Under the pieces are notes generated by a model, which was not told the DNA's origin, did no database searches, and saw only the letters and a list, made by a program, of their open reading frames with translations. A DNA stretch of 64,000 nt, taken from positions 1 through 64,000 of the forward strand of contig JAAFKE010000011.1 of assembly GCA_013298215.1 (NCBI GenBank), in the 5' to 3' direction. Positions 53,644-63,125 of the stretch are shown one piece after another. Position 1 is the first letter of the stretch; every line of letters starts with the position of its first letter. Source of the DNA: Cytophagales bacterium. Lineage in GTDB: Bacteria; Bacteroidota; Bacteroidia; Cytophagales; Spirosomataceae. The translations under genes were made by a program, and so were the position numbers.

Positions 53644-53917
53644 TTATCGGTAGGGCACTTGGTTGGGTTGCTCTTTAAATTCGGTGGGCGAGATTTTATT
53701 TTTTTCTTAAAAATTTAGATTCGCTCATGTAGGCTTTCGCGCTCAGAAGCGCCACCGACAGATTTTCGGCGATGTGCTCTCTGATGTATTTCAAGACGAA
53801 CAAAATGAGGTCGTTATTGGGGTTGGTCTGCGATTTTTTGATGTAAAGGCCCTTTGATTCGGTTTGCGAGATTCTTATTACCAATTCTTGAATCAACTGG
53901 AGATTGAGCGGCCGTTT
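53644..53917 (-). pseudogene. AraC-family regulator fragment with frameshift
   Basis: On the minus strand the open frame from 53917 reads [23 protein letters not shown], then a linker and ENLSVALLSAKAYMSESKFLRKK, which is the N-terminal AraC-type part and the first helix of the AraC HTH, then hits a stop. A shift in the run of seven A at about 53700 restores ISPTEFKE, the next conserved AraC motif, in another frame, which ends at 53644. The rest of the gene on both sides is missing. This is a decayed regulator next to an aldehyde dehydrogenase that such regulators often control. Confidence 0.75.
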
Positions 53918-54045
53918 TTAGAATAACACAATTAAATGGCAGAATAATTAAACAAATAGTTGCGACAAGTCAAGTAAATATGTATTTATTTATGCTTATT
54001 TACGGAATAGTATTATTTCTTTCATCAAAAACCCCTTTCAACGAA

Positions 54046-55569
54046 ATGTCAGCAATAACCACCAAACAAGACAACTTGGTTGCCAAGCCAATTTTCAAAA
54101 CCCACTACGACAACTTTATTGGGGGCCAGTGGGTGGCTCCCACCAAGGGCGAGTACTTCGAGGCCATTTCGCCCGTGGACGGGCAGGTGTTCACCAAAGT
54201 AGCCCGCTCTACCGAAGAAGACATCAACTTGGCCATTGACGCAGCTTGGGCTGCCGCGCCGCATTGGAACAACACCTCAGCCACCGTGCGCAGTAATATT
54301 TTACTTAAAATTGCCGATACAATCGAGGCAAATTTAGGCCTGTTGGCGGGAATCGAAACGTGGGACAACGGCAAGCCAATTCGTGAGTCGATGGCGGCCG
54401 ATTTACCTTTGGCAATCGACCATTTTCGTTATTTTGCGGGCGTTATCCGCGCCGAAGAAGGCTCCGCTTCCGAGATCAACTCCAACACCCTATCGTTGAT
54501 TATTCACGAGCCACTCGGCGTAGTTGGGCAAATTATTCCCTGGAACTTTCCGTTGTTGATGGCCACCTGGAAACTGGCTCCCGCGCTGGCCGCAGGAAAC
54601 TGCGTGGTACTGAAACCCGCCGAGCAAACGCCCGTGGGCATCATGGTGTTGGCCGATCTTATTAAAGACATACTGCCGCACGGCGTGCTCAACATCGTAA
54701 ACGGCTTTGGCATTGAGGCGGGCAAACCGCTGGCTTCGAGCTCGCGCATCAACAAAATTGCCTTCACCGGCGAAACCACCACGGGGCAGTTGATTATGCA
54801 ATACGCCTCAAAAAACATCATTCCCGTTACGCTCGAACTGGGCGGTAAGTCGCCCAACATTTTCTTTAAAAGCGTGATGGAAGCCGACGACGAGTTTTTT
54901 GACAAATGCCTCGAAGGAGCGACCATGTTTGCCCTCAACCAAGGCGAAATTTGCACCTGTCCGTCGAGAATATTGGTAGATGAGTCTATCTACGATGCGT
55001 TTATCGTGCGGCTCATCGAGCGGGTAGAGGCCATCAAACTGGGCCACCCACTCGACCCCGCCACCATGATGGGTGCGCAAGCATCCAACGACCAGTACGA
55101 AAAAATCTTGAACTACATCGAACTCGGCAAAGAAGAAGGGGCCGAACTGCTGACGGGCGGCGGAGCGGCCTACAACGAAGGGCTCGAAGGCGGCTATTAC
55201 GTCAAACCCACCGTTTTTAAGGGCAACAACAAAATGCGGATTTTCCAGGAAGAAATTTTTGGACCCGTGGTGTGCGTGGCTACCTTCAAAGACGAGGCCG
55301 AAGCCATTGCCATTGCCAACGACACGCTCTACGGCTTGGGCGCGGGCGTGTGGACGCGCGACACCCACCAAGCCTACAAAGTGGCGCGCGCCGTGCAAGC
55401 GGGCCGCGTTTGGGTCAATTGCTACCACGACTACCCCGCCCACGCTCCGTTTGGCGGCTACAAGAAGTCGGGTATTGGCCGCGAAAACCACAAAATGATG
55501 CTGTCGCACTACCGCCAAGCCAAAAATATGCTTATTTCGTATGACAAAAATAAGTTAGGGTTTTTCTAA
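54046..55569 (+). CDS. NAD-dependent aldehyde dehydrogenase (acetaldehyde/AcoD-ExaC type)
   Basis: Oxidises an aldehyde to the acid. The 507 residues include the NAD fold with IPWNFP (164-169), GETTTG, E264 in LELGGKSP, and catalytic Cys303 in GEICTCPSR (the extra Cys305 is common in this class). Length is as expected for ExaC/AcoD. A DUF779 gene follows after a terminator-like hairpin, a common pairing for acetaldehyde dehydrogenases. The ATG at 54046 was preferred over an in-frame 22-codon extension with a hydrophobic start. Regulation may be altered, because the nearby AraC regulator is broken. Confidence 0.93.
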   Translation: MSAITTKQDNLVAKPIFKTHYDNFIGGQWVAPTKGEYFEAISPVDGQVFTKVARSTEEDINLAIDAAWAAAPHWNNTSATVRSNILLKIADTIEANLGLLAGIETWDNGKPIRESMAADLPLAIDHFRYFAGVIRAEEGSASEINSNTLSLIIHEPLGVVGQIIPWNFPLLMATWKLAPALAAGNCVVLKPAEQTPVGIMVLADLIKDILPHGVLNIVNGFGIEAGKPLASSSRINKIAFTGETTTGQLIMQYASKNIIPVTLELGGKSPNIFFKSVMEADDEFFDKCLEGATMFALNQGEICTCPSRILVDESIYDAFIVRLIERVEAIKLGHPLDPATMMGAQASNDQYEKILNYIELGKEEGAELLTGGGAAYNEGLEGGYYVKPTVFKGNNKMRIFQEEIFGPVVCVATFKDEAEAIAIANDTLYGLGAGVWTRDTHQAYKVARAVQAGRVWVNCYHDYPAHAPFGGYKKSGIGRENHKMMLSHYRQAKNMLISYDKNKLGFF

Positions 55570-55590
55570 GATAGACCTTTTTTTCACCAG

Positions 55591-55618
55591 AGCGAGGGAG
55601 CCAAACGGCTCTCTCGCT
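55591..55618 (+). terminator. Terminator-like hairpin between aldehyde dehydrogenase and DUF779
   Basis: A 12-bp stem with one G-U pair (arms 55591-55602 and 55607-55618, loop AAAC) followed by TCATTTTTT. It lies inside what looks like a two-gene unit, so it may cut expression of the second gene. Confidence 0.68.
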
Positions 55619-55646
55619 TCATTTTTTACCACATACCACTGCTAAC

Positions 55647-56021
55647 ATGCAACACGAACGAATTGAAGTTACCGAAGCGGCCACTCACATCATTGACCAA
55701 CTCCGGGCCAAATACGGCCCGTTGATGTTTCACCAAAGCGGCGGCTGCTGCGACGGCTCCTCGCCGATGTGTTTTGAAGTGGGCGAGTTGATGATAAACG
55801 AAACTGACATAAAACTCGGCAATATTCACGCGTGTGATTTTTATATGTCGCGCGACCAATTTGAGTACTGGAAACACACCCATTTAACCCTCGACGTGGT
55901 GAAAGGCCGAGGATCGAGTTTTTCGCTGGAAATACCGATGGGTGTTCGTTTTGTGATAAAATCGAGGCTGCTCACCACCGAAGAATACCACGCCGTATCG
56001 AGCCAGGACAATGTAAGATAG
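55647..56021 (+). CDS. DUF779 domain protein
   Basis: The 124 residues match the DUF779 family: ATHIIDQLRAKYGPLMFHQSGGCCDGSSPMCF, then IHACDFYMSRDQFEYWKHTHLTLDVVKGRGSSFSLE. The conserved CC-D and later Cys and His may bind metal. The gene is linked to acetaldehyde dehydrogenases in many bacteria, and the function is unknown. It is in tandem after the aldehyde dehydrogenase, beyond a hairpin. Confidence 0.9.
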   Translation: MQHERIEVTEAATHIIDQLRAKYGPLMFHQSGGCCDGSSPMCFEVGELMINETDIKLGNIHACDFYMSRDQFEYWKHTHLTLDVVKGRGSSFSLEIPMGVRFVIKSRLLTTEEYHAVSSQDNVR

Positions 56022-56209
56022 GGGTTTTATGACCAACGATGAAGGCACTCACCCGTTTGCTGGCGCGATCTACCGAAAAATCCACCCCCAATTGATCGGC
56101 CAAAAGTAGCTGCTGTGTTATGTCAATATTAATTTAATGGCTGCTGGCACAAAAAATGAGTAACAATGCGGCAATACTCTGCTTTTGATGCGTCTAATGA
56201 ACTAAAAAT

Positions 56210-57859
56210 ATGCGCCATTTCCTAAAAGTCGCCGTATCGATTTGCCTAATGGTTGGGGTAGTTCCGTTGGTTGGTTTGGCACAAAAAGCCTACAACACGC
56301 GCGGAACTGCCCAACCTATTAGCAATACCGACTGTTACCGAATTACGAACGCGGCGAATAACCAAATTGGAGCCATTTGGTATGCCGACAAAGTACGGAT
56401 CGACCGGTCGTTCGATTTAGAATTTTCGATGAATTTTGGCAGCAAAGACCAAGACGGTGCCGACGGCATGGTGTTTGTGATTCAAACTGCGGGCAACAAT
56501 GCCCTCGGCAATACGGGGCAAGGCATGGGCTACAAGGGGTTTTCGCCCTCAATTGGCGTCGAGTTTGACACGTGGCAAAATGGCGACGAAAACGACCCCA
56601 ATTTCGACCACATTGCCGTATTTAGGGACGGGGTTGTGAACCACAGCAATTTTGGGCACCTCACCCCGCCCGCAATGGCACTATCAGACAACCCAAACAT
56701 AGAAGATGGCAAAGACCACAACGTGCGCATAACCTGGAACGCCCAAAAGAATGTATTGGAAGTGTATTTTGACTGCCAAAAACGCATAAACTTAAACATT
56801 AATCTGTCGAAAGACGTGTTTTCTGGCGCAAAGGAGGCTTGGTGGGGTTTTACGGGCGCAACTGGTGGTGCAGATAACCTACAAACGGTGTGCCTGCGCA
56901 AAGATATTGTGGCCAAAGACACGTTTCAGATCTGCCAAGGCAACCAAGTGGAGTTGGTGGCTCGCAACTCAATTGACCAACGCTACACCTGGACACCCCG
57001 CGCGCTGTTGAGCGATGCCGACTCGCGCAGCCCCGTTGCCCAACCCACGCGCAACCAGTTGTTTTTGGTGAGCTACCGAGATTTTTGCAACCAACAAACC
57101 ACCGATAGTATTTTGGTGGAAGTAACCGCGCCGCCCACGCTGTTGCTCGGCCCAGACCTCGAACCCTGCGAAACCACCAAAAAGCTGCTGCTAAAGCCAA
57201 CGCTTACTCCCAAAATAAACGATGTGATTTATGAATGGACAAACGGGGCAAAAACCGACACCACTTCGGTGACAAAGTCGGGCGTTTATCGGCTTACTAT
57301 TAACGCAAAAGGCTGCCAAACCAGCGACTCGGTGCGTGTTACTTTTCGGCCAATGCCCATAGTACCAGAAACGAGCGAACCCTACTATTGCTTACGAGAC
57401 AACGCCGTGCTACTCGACCCCAAAGCCACCGACTCCAACTGGCGATATACCTGGACACCGACCCGCCAAAGTTCGCCCACTATCCTGGCCGACGCACCAG
57501 GTACGTACAGCCTTGAAATCAAAAACCAGTTTAATTGCAGCGTTACGCGCAGCTTTGTGGTGCGCAACGACTGCCCCCCGTCGCTGTTTGTTCCCGAGGT
57601 GTTTTCGCCCAATGCCGACGGCCAAAACGACACTTTTGAGCTAAAAGCCTCCGAAAGCCTCACCACCGATTTGCTGATTTTTAGCCGATGGGGCGAGGTC
57701 GTTTATCGGTCAAAAAGTATGTCTGAACCGTGGAATGGACTATACAACGGCCAGACAGTGCCAACGGGCAGCTACGTTTGGCAACTAACCTACCAACAAA
57801 AACGCCTCCCCCAGGGGCCGATCTACCACAAACGCGGCCAGGTTTTGCTGATTCGCTAA
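56210..57859 (+). CDS. L-type lectin and gliding-motility-type C-terminal protein (T9SS)
   Basis: Secreted surface protein of 549 residues. A signal peptide (1 to about 23, VGLAQ) leads to an L-type lectin-like domain at about 28-235 (DLEFSMNFGSKDQDGADGMVFVIQ, SIGVEFDTWQNGDENDPNFDHIAVF), then Ig-like/PKD-like repeats (about 245-445), and a gliding motility-associated C-terminal domain (LFVPEVFSPNADGQNDTFEL near 463) used in T9SS type B export. It may bind glycans. It stands alone upstream of the transposase remnant. Confidence 0.9.
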   Translation: MRHFLKVAVSICLMVGVVPLVGLAQKAYNTRGTAQPISNTDCYRITNAANNQIGAIWYADKVRIDRSFDLEFSMNFGSKDQDGADGMVFVIQTAGNNALGNTGQGMGYKGFSPSIGVEFDTWQNGDENDPNFDHIAVFRDGVVNHSNFGHLTPPAMALSDNPNIEDGKDHNVRITWNAQKNVLEVYFDCQKRINLNINLSKDVFSGAKEAWWGFTGATGGADNLQTVCLRKDIVAKDTFQICQGNQVELVARNSIDQRYTWTPRALLSDADSRSPVAQPTRNQLFLVSYRDFCNQQTTDSILVEVTAPPTLLLGPDLEPCETTKKLLLKPTLTPKINDVIYEWTNGAKTDTTSVTKSGVYRLTINAKGCQTSDSVRVTFRPMPIVPETSEPYYCLRDNAVLLDPKATDSNWRYTWTPTRQSSPTILADAPGTYSLEIKNQFNCSVTRSFVVRNDCPPSLFVPEVFSPNADGQNDTFELKASESLTTDLLIFSRWGEVVYRSKSMSEPWNGLYNGQTVPTGSYVWQLTYQQKRLPQGPIYHKRGQVLLIR

Positions 57860-57911
57860 CTAAATGTGTAGGGCCTATTGTTTAGACTTGGCAGGCATTA
57901 TTTATTACAGC

Positions 57912-58245
57912 ATGATTGCGCCCGCTCAAAGCCATGGCTTTGCCCAAAGCATGAAAATTATTAGCCAAAACGATAAGCGCGATGCGATTCTATTGTATAT
58001 TTATGGCCAGCGTTTCACACCACAAGTTAGTAAAATTGCAAGCCGACAGCCACATCAATTACGTCAGCAAAAGAATCACTTATCATCTTTAACTGCTCAA
58101 AATCAACTTATTAGCAATCAACTACACGCCTTAGCATGTAACCCAAGGGCTGACAAAACGCTCGAGCAAAGTTTGCAAACTATCCAGCAAATCTTTCAAA
58201 TTCAAATTGAGAGTTTCAAAGCCGAGTTGTGTAAAGTCAAAAAAG
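57912..58245 (+). pseudogene. IS110-type transposase remnant
   Basis: The first 127 codons of a 293-codon ORF (ATG at 57864) read as the second part of an IS110 DEDD transposase N-terminal domain: IAPAQSHGFAQSM in the usual xNPxQxxxFxxS place, then NDKRDAILLYIYGQRF (the TDKxDAxxLAxYG pattern) and the following coiled-coil region QQKNHLSSLTAQNQLISNQL. The start and all of the C-terminal transposase domain are gone. The remainder reads through into a VOC gene with no stop, making one chimeric ORF. Confidence 0.8.
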
Positions 58246-58391
58246 CATTGCCCAACCGCACGTGCAACCCCAGTTCGTACTTTTTTGAACCTCACTGCAA
58301 AAGAGTCAGTATCCGATTCTTTTTATTCGCCCAACGCCACTACCCAGACTCGCTTCCAAAACCAAAACTTCACAACCTAAATGCAAGAATT

Positions 58392-58745
58392 ATGCTTACG
58401 GACATCTGCCCAAAATTGCCAATGCGCAACAAAGTTCTGACGAAGGATTTTTACGTAAACCGTTTGAATTTTGAACTGCTAGGCGACTACGCCGAGTACC
58501 TAATCGTTGGGAAGGACAGAATAGAAATCCATTTCTTTGAGTTTAAGGACCTCGATCCAAAACAAAACTACGGACAAGTTTACATCAGAACCGACGATAT
58601 TGACGGCCTCTACCAAGCACTGCTCGACAACAAGACGAGCATTCATCCAAACGGAGGTTTGCAAACAAAGCCCTGGGGGCAAAAAGAATTTGCCCTGCTC
58701 GACCCCGATAACAATCTGCTAACTTTTGGGCAGGGGTTAAAATAG
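58392..58745 (+). CDS. VOC family (bleomycin-resistance/glyoxalase-like) protein
   Basis: The 117 residues have the VOC fold: LPMRNKVLTKDFYVNRLNFELLGDYAEYLIVGKDRIEIHFFEF, then QVYIRTDDIDGLYQALLDNKTSI and EFALLDPDNNLLTFGQ, close to the bleomycin-binding-protein form. It is likely a small metal- or drug-binding dimer; the ligand is not determined. The true start is taken as the ATG at 58392, since all upstream codons of the 293-codon ORF come from the transposase remnant and junk. No promoter was recognised. Confidence 0.8.
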   Translation: MLTDICPKLPMRNKVLTKDFYVNRLNFELLGDYAEYLIVGKDRIEIHFFEFKDLDPKQNYGQVYIRTDDIDGLYQALLDNKTSIHPNGGLQTKPWGQKEFALLDPDNNLLTFGQGLK

Positions 58746-58878
58746 TGTTTTGTCGGCCCACAAGTTAAGTGATTATAACTAAATGATCGACAATTTTTAT
58801 TTCGCAACTATTTAATTATCAGACATTTATTCAATAATTCAAAACTCAACATTCAAAACTATTACTTAGCAGCCTATT

Positions 58879-59880
58879 TTATACCACACTCGGAATCTGC
58901 TCCCATTTTATTTGGGCAGCCTGGCCATTTTTGAAGGCCGCGCGCGGACGAATATTTAGGAGCTGGAACAGTTCTTGGTCTTGGTCGGTACCAGGGTTTG
59001 GGGTAGTGAGAAGTTTGTCGCCCGCAAAAATGGAGTTTGCACCCGCTAAAAAACACAGTGCTTGCTCTTCGGTGGTCATCCTGACGCGCCCCGCCGACAG
59101 CCTCACCATGGCCTTGGGCATCGTCATGCGCGCGGTGGCAATCATCCGAATCATCTCCCAGACCGACACCCTGGCTTGGTCTTCGAGCGGTGTGCCTTCT
59201 ACGGCCACCAGTGCATTTACGGGTACGGACTCGGGGTGTTGGGGCAAAGTGGCCAGGGTATGCAGCATTCCTACGCGGTCGCGGTGGGTTTCGCCCATGC
59301 CAATGATACCGCCCGAACACACCGATATTTTGGCACCGCGCACGTTGGCCAGGGTTTCTATGCGGTCTTGGTAGGTGCGCGTTGTTATGATGTCGTCATA
59401 AAACTCCTCGCTGGTGTCCAAATTATGGTTGTATGCGTACAGGCCTGCTTCTTTGAGGCGTTGGGCTTGGGTTTGGGTCAGCATTCCGAGGGTGCAACAA
59501 ACCTCCATGCCGAGGGTATTGACCCCCTTCACCATCTCCAAAACACTGTCAAAATCACGGTTGTCGCGCACTTCGCGCCAGGCTGCGCCCATGCAAAAAC
59601 GGGTACTTCCCGCATCTTTGGCGCGTTGGGCGTGGTCTAAAACCTCCTGTACGGGCAGCAGTTTTTCTACTTTCACGCCCGTGTGGTAGCGAGCCGCCTG
59701 CGGGCAGTAGGCGCAGTCTTCGGGGCAACCACCCGTTTTGACCGATAGCAACGTGCAGACTTGTACCTCTTGCGGATCGTGGTGTTGGCGGTGTACGGTG
59801 GCCGCTTGGTACATTAAATCCAAAACGGGTGTGTCATAGATGGCTTTTACTTCGTCGAACGACCAATCGTTGCGTATCAT
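58879..59880 (-). CDS. bioB: Biotin synthase
   Basis: Radical-SAM enzyme inserting sulfur into dethiobiotin. The 333 residues start [11 protein letters not shown], with the CxxxCxxC cluster in CPEDCAYC (C52, C56, C59) and conserved segments [32 protein letters not shown]-type CSGGI, and [13 protein letters not shown] 24 bp upstream is possible, but the ATG at 59880 aligns with family starts. It is the last gene of purQ-eamA-bioB. It needs an Fe-S carrier such as the IscA-like protein at 7.2 kb. Confidence 0.96.
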   Translation of the reverse strand: MIRNDWSFDEVKAIYDTPVLDLMYQAATVHRQHHDPQEVQVCTLLSVKTGGCPEDCAYCPQAARYHTGVKVEKLLPVQEVLDHAQRAKDAGSTRFCMGAAWREVRDNRDFDSVLEMVKGVNTLGMEVCCTLGMLTQTQAQRLKEAGLYAYNHNLDTSEEFYDDIITTRTYQDRIETLANVRGAKISVCSGGIIGMGETHRDRVGMLHTLATLPQHPESVPVNALVAVEGTPLEDQARVSVWEMIRMIATARMTMPKAMVRLSAGRVRMTTEEQALCFLAGANSIFAGDKLLTTPNPGTDQDQELFQLLNIRPRAAFKNGQAAQIKWEQIPSVV

Positions 59881-59917
59881 GTCTTTTGCGGGATTATTTT
59901 TCACAAACCTAATGCTG

Positions 59918-60835
59918 TTATTTTCCTTTTCCTAATGTAATCAACACAACCCCCGACAACACCACCGCCGATGCCACCAGCGACTGCGCCGAAAGGATTT
60001 CGTTGATAAAAACCCAGCCCAAAACCAGTGCCACCACGGGGTTTACGTAGGCGTAGGTAGCCACCAACTGCGGGGGAGCGTTTTGGATGAGCCACGTGTA
60101 GGCCGAAAACCCCACGAACGACCCAACGAATATTAAGTACGCCATGGCCCAGTAGGTGGTGCTGGTTAGTTGCAGCAGCGAATCGAGCGATTTTTCGTGG
60201 GTCAATACACTAAAAACCAACGCCACCGCCCCACCCGCCAGCATTTGGATGGCGGTAGATTGAACAGCCGCTGGCATATCTATCCGCGAGGCCAACAACG
60301 TGCCCAGGCCCCAAGAAATCGAGCCAAAAAAAACGAGTAGTGCCGGGAATATCGGAAAGGGCGAGCCTTTCAGCGCAGTGAACGGATTGAAAAGCATGGC
60401 CATGCCAACCAGCCCCACTCCAATGCCCGCCAAGGTGAGCCAGTGCGGCTTTTTGCGGCTAAAAAACCAGTAGTCCAACGCCACGATCCAGGCGGGCAGG
60501 GCGGCCACCAACAAAGCCACCACGCCCGACGGCATGAAAAGCAGCGCGTAGGCCACTGCGCTGTTGCCCACGCCCGTGAGCAGCAAACCAATCAGTCCTG
60601 CCGATTTCCATTGGCGCAGCGGCGGATTACCCCTACCGCTCAACCGCGTGTAGAGGTACAAAATTGACCCACCAACCAAAAACCTGATTGCCGACGCAAA
60701 AAAAGGGGGCAGCACTTCGATGGCGTACTTAACCCCCAAAAAGGTTGAGCCCCACACCACATAAACCGCCGCCAGGCAAAGCACCAAGCTGGTTTTGTAC
60801 GACACGTTTTTATGAATGGTAGCCAGCTGTGGCAT
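59918..60835 (-). CDS. EamA-family (DMT) transporter
   Basis: Inner-membrane transporter of the drug/metabolite superfamily. The 305 residues form ten helices in two EamA repeats (first from about 18, second from about 155), with the [12 protein letters not shown] motif of the YedA-like branch. The gene lies between purQ and bioB; its ATG overlaps the purQ stop, and its stop is 37 bp from the bioB ATG. The substrate cannot be inferred from sequence; amino acids, nucleobases or a biotin precursor are possibilities. Confidence 0.9.
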   Translation of the reverse strand: MPQLATIHKNVSYKTSLVLCLAAVYVVWGSTFLGVKYAIEVLPPFFASAIRFLVGGSILYLYTRLSGRGNPPLRQWKSAGLIGLLLTGVGNSAVAYALLFMPSGVVALLVAALPAWIVALDYWFFSRKKPHWLTLAGIGVGLVGMAMLFNPFTALKGSPFPIFPALLVFFGSISWGLGTLLASRIDMPAAVQSTAIQMLAGGAVALVFSVLTHEKSLDSLLQLTSTTYWAMAYLIFVGSFVGFSAYTWLIQNAPPQLVATYAYVNPVVALVLGWVFINEILSAQSLVASAVVLSGVVLITLGKGK

Positions 60836-61533
60836 TAAAACGAAGCTGGCAAAACCGCCAATAGTTGTTCTAAAATAAGTTTGCCGTCGGTATTTCCGAG
60901 GGCGGCATCGGCGGCGCGTTCGGGGTGGGGCATCATGCCAAACACGTTGCGGTGGGCATTACAAACGCCCGCAATGTTTTCTAAACTGCCGTTGGGGTTG
61001 GCGGCATCGGTCATTTGCCCGTCGGCATCGCAGTACCTAAACAAAATCTGGTCGTTGTCGTTCAGTGCTTTCAACGTGTCGGCATCAGCAAAATACCGCC
61101 CTTCGGCGTGGGCAATGGGTATTTTGAGGGCACGGTCGGGGTCTAAACCCGCCGTCAGCATGCTGTGGGGTGTCTGAGATTTTAAATAAATGTTTTTGGA
61201 GATAAACTTCTGGCCGTTGTTTCGCAGCAGCACACCTGGTGTTAGGCCAGCCTCGCAAACAATCTGAAACCCGTTGCAGATGCCCATCACGTAGCCGCCG
61301 CGATTGGCGTGCGCCACCACCTCGTTCATAATGGGCGAGAAACGCGCAATGGCTCCCGAGCGCAGGTAGTCGCCGTAAGAAAAACCACCTGGCAGTATCA
61401 CGAAATCACAACCTTGGAGGTCGTGGTCTTTGTGCCAAAGTTTGACCACCTCTTGCTTAAGATTATAACGAAGCGCAAAAACGGTGTCGTCGTCGCAATT
61501 CGACCCTGGAAAAACTACTACGCCAAACTTCAT
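60835..61533 (-). CDS. purQ: Phosphoribosylformylglycinamidine synthase subunit PurQ
   Basis: Glutaminase component of FGAM synthase in purine synthesis. The 232 residues are a class I amidotransferase: GGFSYGDYLRSGAIA, the nucleophile Cys86 in GICNGFQ, and the His203-Glu205 pair in HPERAAD. Bacterial PurQ of this length works with PurS and a small PurL. The gene heads a leftward operon with the EamA transporter and bioB, an odd mix. It has a clear Bacteroidetes promoter at 61569-61600. Confidence 0.96.
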   Translation of the reverse strand: MKFGVVVFPGSNCDDDTVFALRYNLKQEVVKLWHKDHDLQGCDFVILPGGFSYGDYLRSGAIARFSPIMNEVVAHANRGGYVMGICNGFQIVCEAGLTPGVLLRNNGQKFISKNIYLKSQTPHSMLTAGLDPDRALKIPIAHAEGRYFADADTLKALNDNDQILFRYCDADGQMTDAANPNGSLENIAGVCNAHRNVFGMMPHPERAADAALGNTDGKLILEQLLAVLPASF

Positions 61534-61568
61534 GGATTTCGGAGGTATTAATGTAAAAGAATCAAGGG

Positions 61569-61600
61569 CAAAATTACGCTAAACCCCACCGATTACCAAA
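61569..61600 (-). promoter_or_regulatory. purQ operon promoter
   Basis: On the minus strand: TTTG at 61600-61597, a 20-nt spacer and TAATTTTG at 61576-61569, exactly the Bacteroidetes consensus. The leader to the purQ ATG is about 30 nt. Confidence 0.7.
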
Positions 61601-61657
61601 CCAAAGCGTTGCGTTGTGCGTCATTAACCAATAAACAACTACCGATTATTTACCCAC

Positions 61658-61692
61658 AAAAAAAGCCTCCGATGCTGTCGGAGGCTTTTTTT
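61658..61692 (-). terminator. Intrinsic terminator of the susCD unit
   Basis: A 15-bp perfect stem AAAAAAAGCCTCCGA (61658-61672) with its complement at 61678-61692, loop 5 nt. Read on the minus strand it gives a hairpin followed by T residues, just after the SusD stop at 61711. Confidence 0.85.
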
Positions 61693-61710
61693 GAAAGAAT
61701 TACGGTCTGT

Positions 61711-63090
61711 TTAATACCCTTCGTTTTGAACCATCAGTTTGTTTACGTCCATTTCGCGCTGCGGAACGGGCAAAACCAACTTGGGCGAGTTGAACGGCAG
61801 TGCACCCACCGCGCCACGGTTGCGGCGGATGTCGTGAATGGCGTGGCCCTCAAAAGCCAGTTCTAACCTGCGCTCTTTGAGCACATCTGCCAGCACAACT
61901 TCGGTAAGTGGTGCCAAACCAACCCGAACACGAATTGTGTTCACGTCGGCCAGCGGCGTTGCACCCGTGGTGGTTCCTAAGCGCAAGTTGGCCTCGGCGC
62001 GGGTCAGTATCATTTCGGGCAGGCGCACCACTGGCACGTGTCCAAAACGGTCTAAAAACTTAAAAGTGAACGTGTTGGCACCAGGTCTGATAAAAAACAC
62101 ACCACGCGCGTCGCCTGGTTCGTACAACGCTAAGTGCGCCTGCTGAACCCTGATATCTCCGCGCCCCGCCGTGCCTGGTATCGACCCAACGGTTGTGCCA
62201 AAAAACGTGTTCATGCCATTGTTACCATCTTGGTCGGTTACTTGAACGGCAAAAACGTACTCGGCGGGGTTCGAACCACCGCTGTTGAGCTTCGTATTAA
62301 AGGCCGCACCAAACGGAGTTACTAAGCGGTATTTGTTCGATACAATAACGCGGTTGGCGGCATCGCGGGCGGCGGCAAAGTTGCCTTGCTGCAAATATAG
62401 GCGCGCCAAAATAGCAGAGGCTACCGTTTTGCTGGCATAAAACCCGTTGTTGGCGGGCAACAGAGCCTCGGCCTTCGTCAGGTCGTCGATGGCCTGGGCA
62501 TAAACTTCGGCCACGGTGTTGCGGGCGCGTTTGTCGGCTTCGGTCACGGCTATGGTGGGGGTGGTCACAATCGGAACGCCCAAGTTGGAGGCGTTGTTGC
62601 CGTCGCCCCACTGCTTGCCATACAACCGCACCAGTTCAAAATACACCGCACCTCTAATGAAGCGCGCCTCGCCTTCTACTTTGCTGCGTCTGGCTTCGGT
62701 CACTTTGTCAATGTTGGCCAGTACGTTATTAACGCGGTTAATGGTCACATACGAGCGCATCCAGAGTGTTTCGGCGGTGGTATTGATGGTTGTCAATTCT
62801 TTGCGATACAGCTCTTGGAGGTTGGCAAAAGTACCACCAAACCGTACCTCGGTGGGTATTGCCGCCAGCAGTTCGGAGGTGTACTGGTAGCCACCCGCGT
62901 AGGGCTCTCCGTTGGCGTTTGCGCCTTGAAGGGCATCGTAAGCACCAATCAGGGCTGCTTCTACGTCTTTCGACGTATTTAGGGCAATGGTTTGGTCAAT
63001 TGTCTGGGTGGGCGCTACGTCTAAGCGTTTTTCGCAACCACTCAATGTTGCCAACGCCACGAACGCGCAAGAAATAAGTATTTTTTTCAT
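61711..63090 (-). CDS. SusD/RagB family surface lipoprotein
   Basis: Glycan or nutrient-binding lipoprotein on the cell surface, partner of a SusC-like receptor. The 459 residues start with a lipoprotein signal (LSGC, lipidated Cys19), then the helical TPR-like SusD fold (LRFGGTFANLQELYRKEL, GEARFIRGAVYFELVRLYG, ASAILARLYLQQGNFAAARDAANRVI, and LKERRLELAFEGHAIHDIRR near the end). It follows the partial SusC gene by 35 bp. No adjacent hydrolase or sigma/anti-sigma pair is visible in the window, so the substrate is unknown. Confidence 0.95.
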   Translation of the reverse strand: MKKILISCAFVALATLSGCEKRLDVAPTQTIDQTIALNTSKDVEAALIGAYDALQGANANGEPYAGGYQYTSELLAAIPTEVRFGGTFANLQELYRKELTTINTTAETLWMRSYVTINRVNNVLANIDKVTEARRSKVEGEARFIRGAVYFELVRLYGKQWGDGNNASNLGVPIVTTPTIAVTEADKRARNTVAEVYAQAIDDLTKAEALLPANNGFYASKTVASAILARLYLQQGNFAAARDAANRVIVSNKYRLVTPFGAAFNTKLNSGGSNPAEYVFAVQVTDQDGNNGMNTFFGTTVGSIPGTAGRGDIRVQQAHLALYEPGDARGVFFIRPGANTFTFKFLDRFGHVPVVRLPEMILTRAEANLRLGTTTGATPLADVNTIRVRVGLAPLTEVVLADVLKERRLELAFEGHAIHDIRRNRGAVGALPFNSPKLVLPVPQREMDVNKLMVQNEGY

Positions 63091-63125
63091 AATAATTTCG
63101 AGTTTTTAATGGTCATCAGACCGAG

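Noticed and set aside
54808-55518. 236-codon minus-strand ORF over aldehyde dehydrogenase
   Set aside because: Antisense to the catalytic part of a clear enzyme; no motif.
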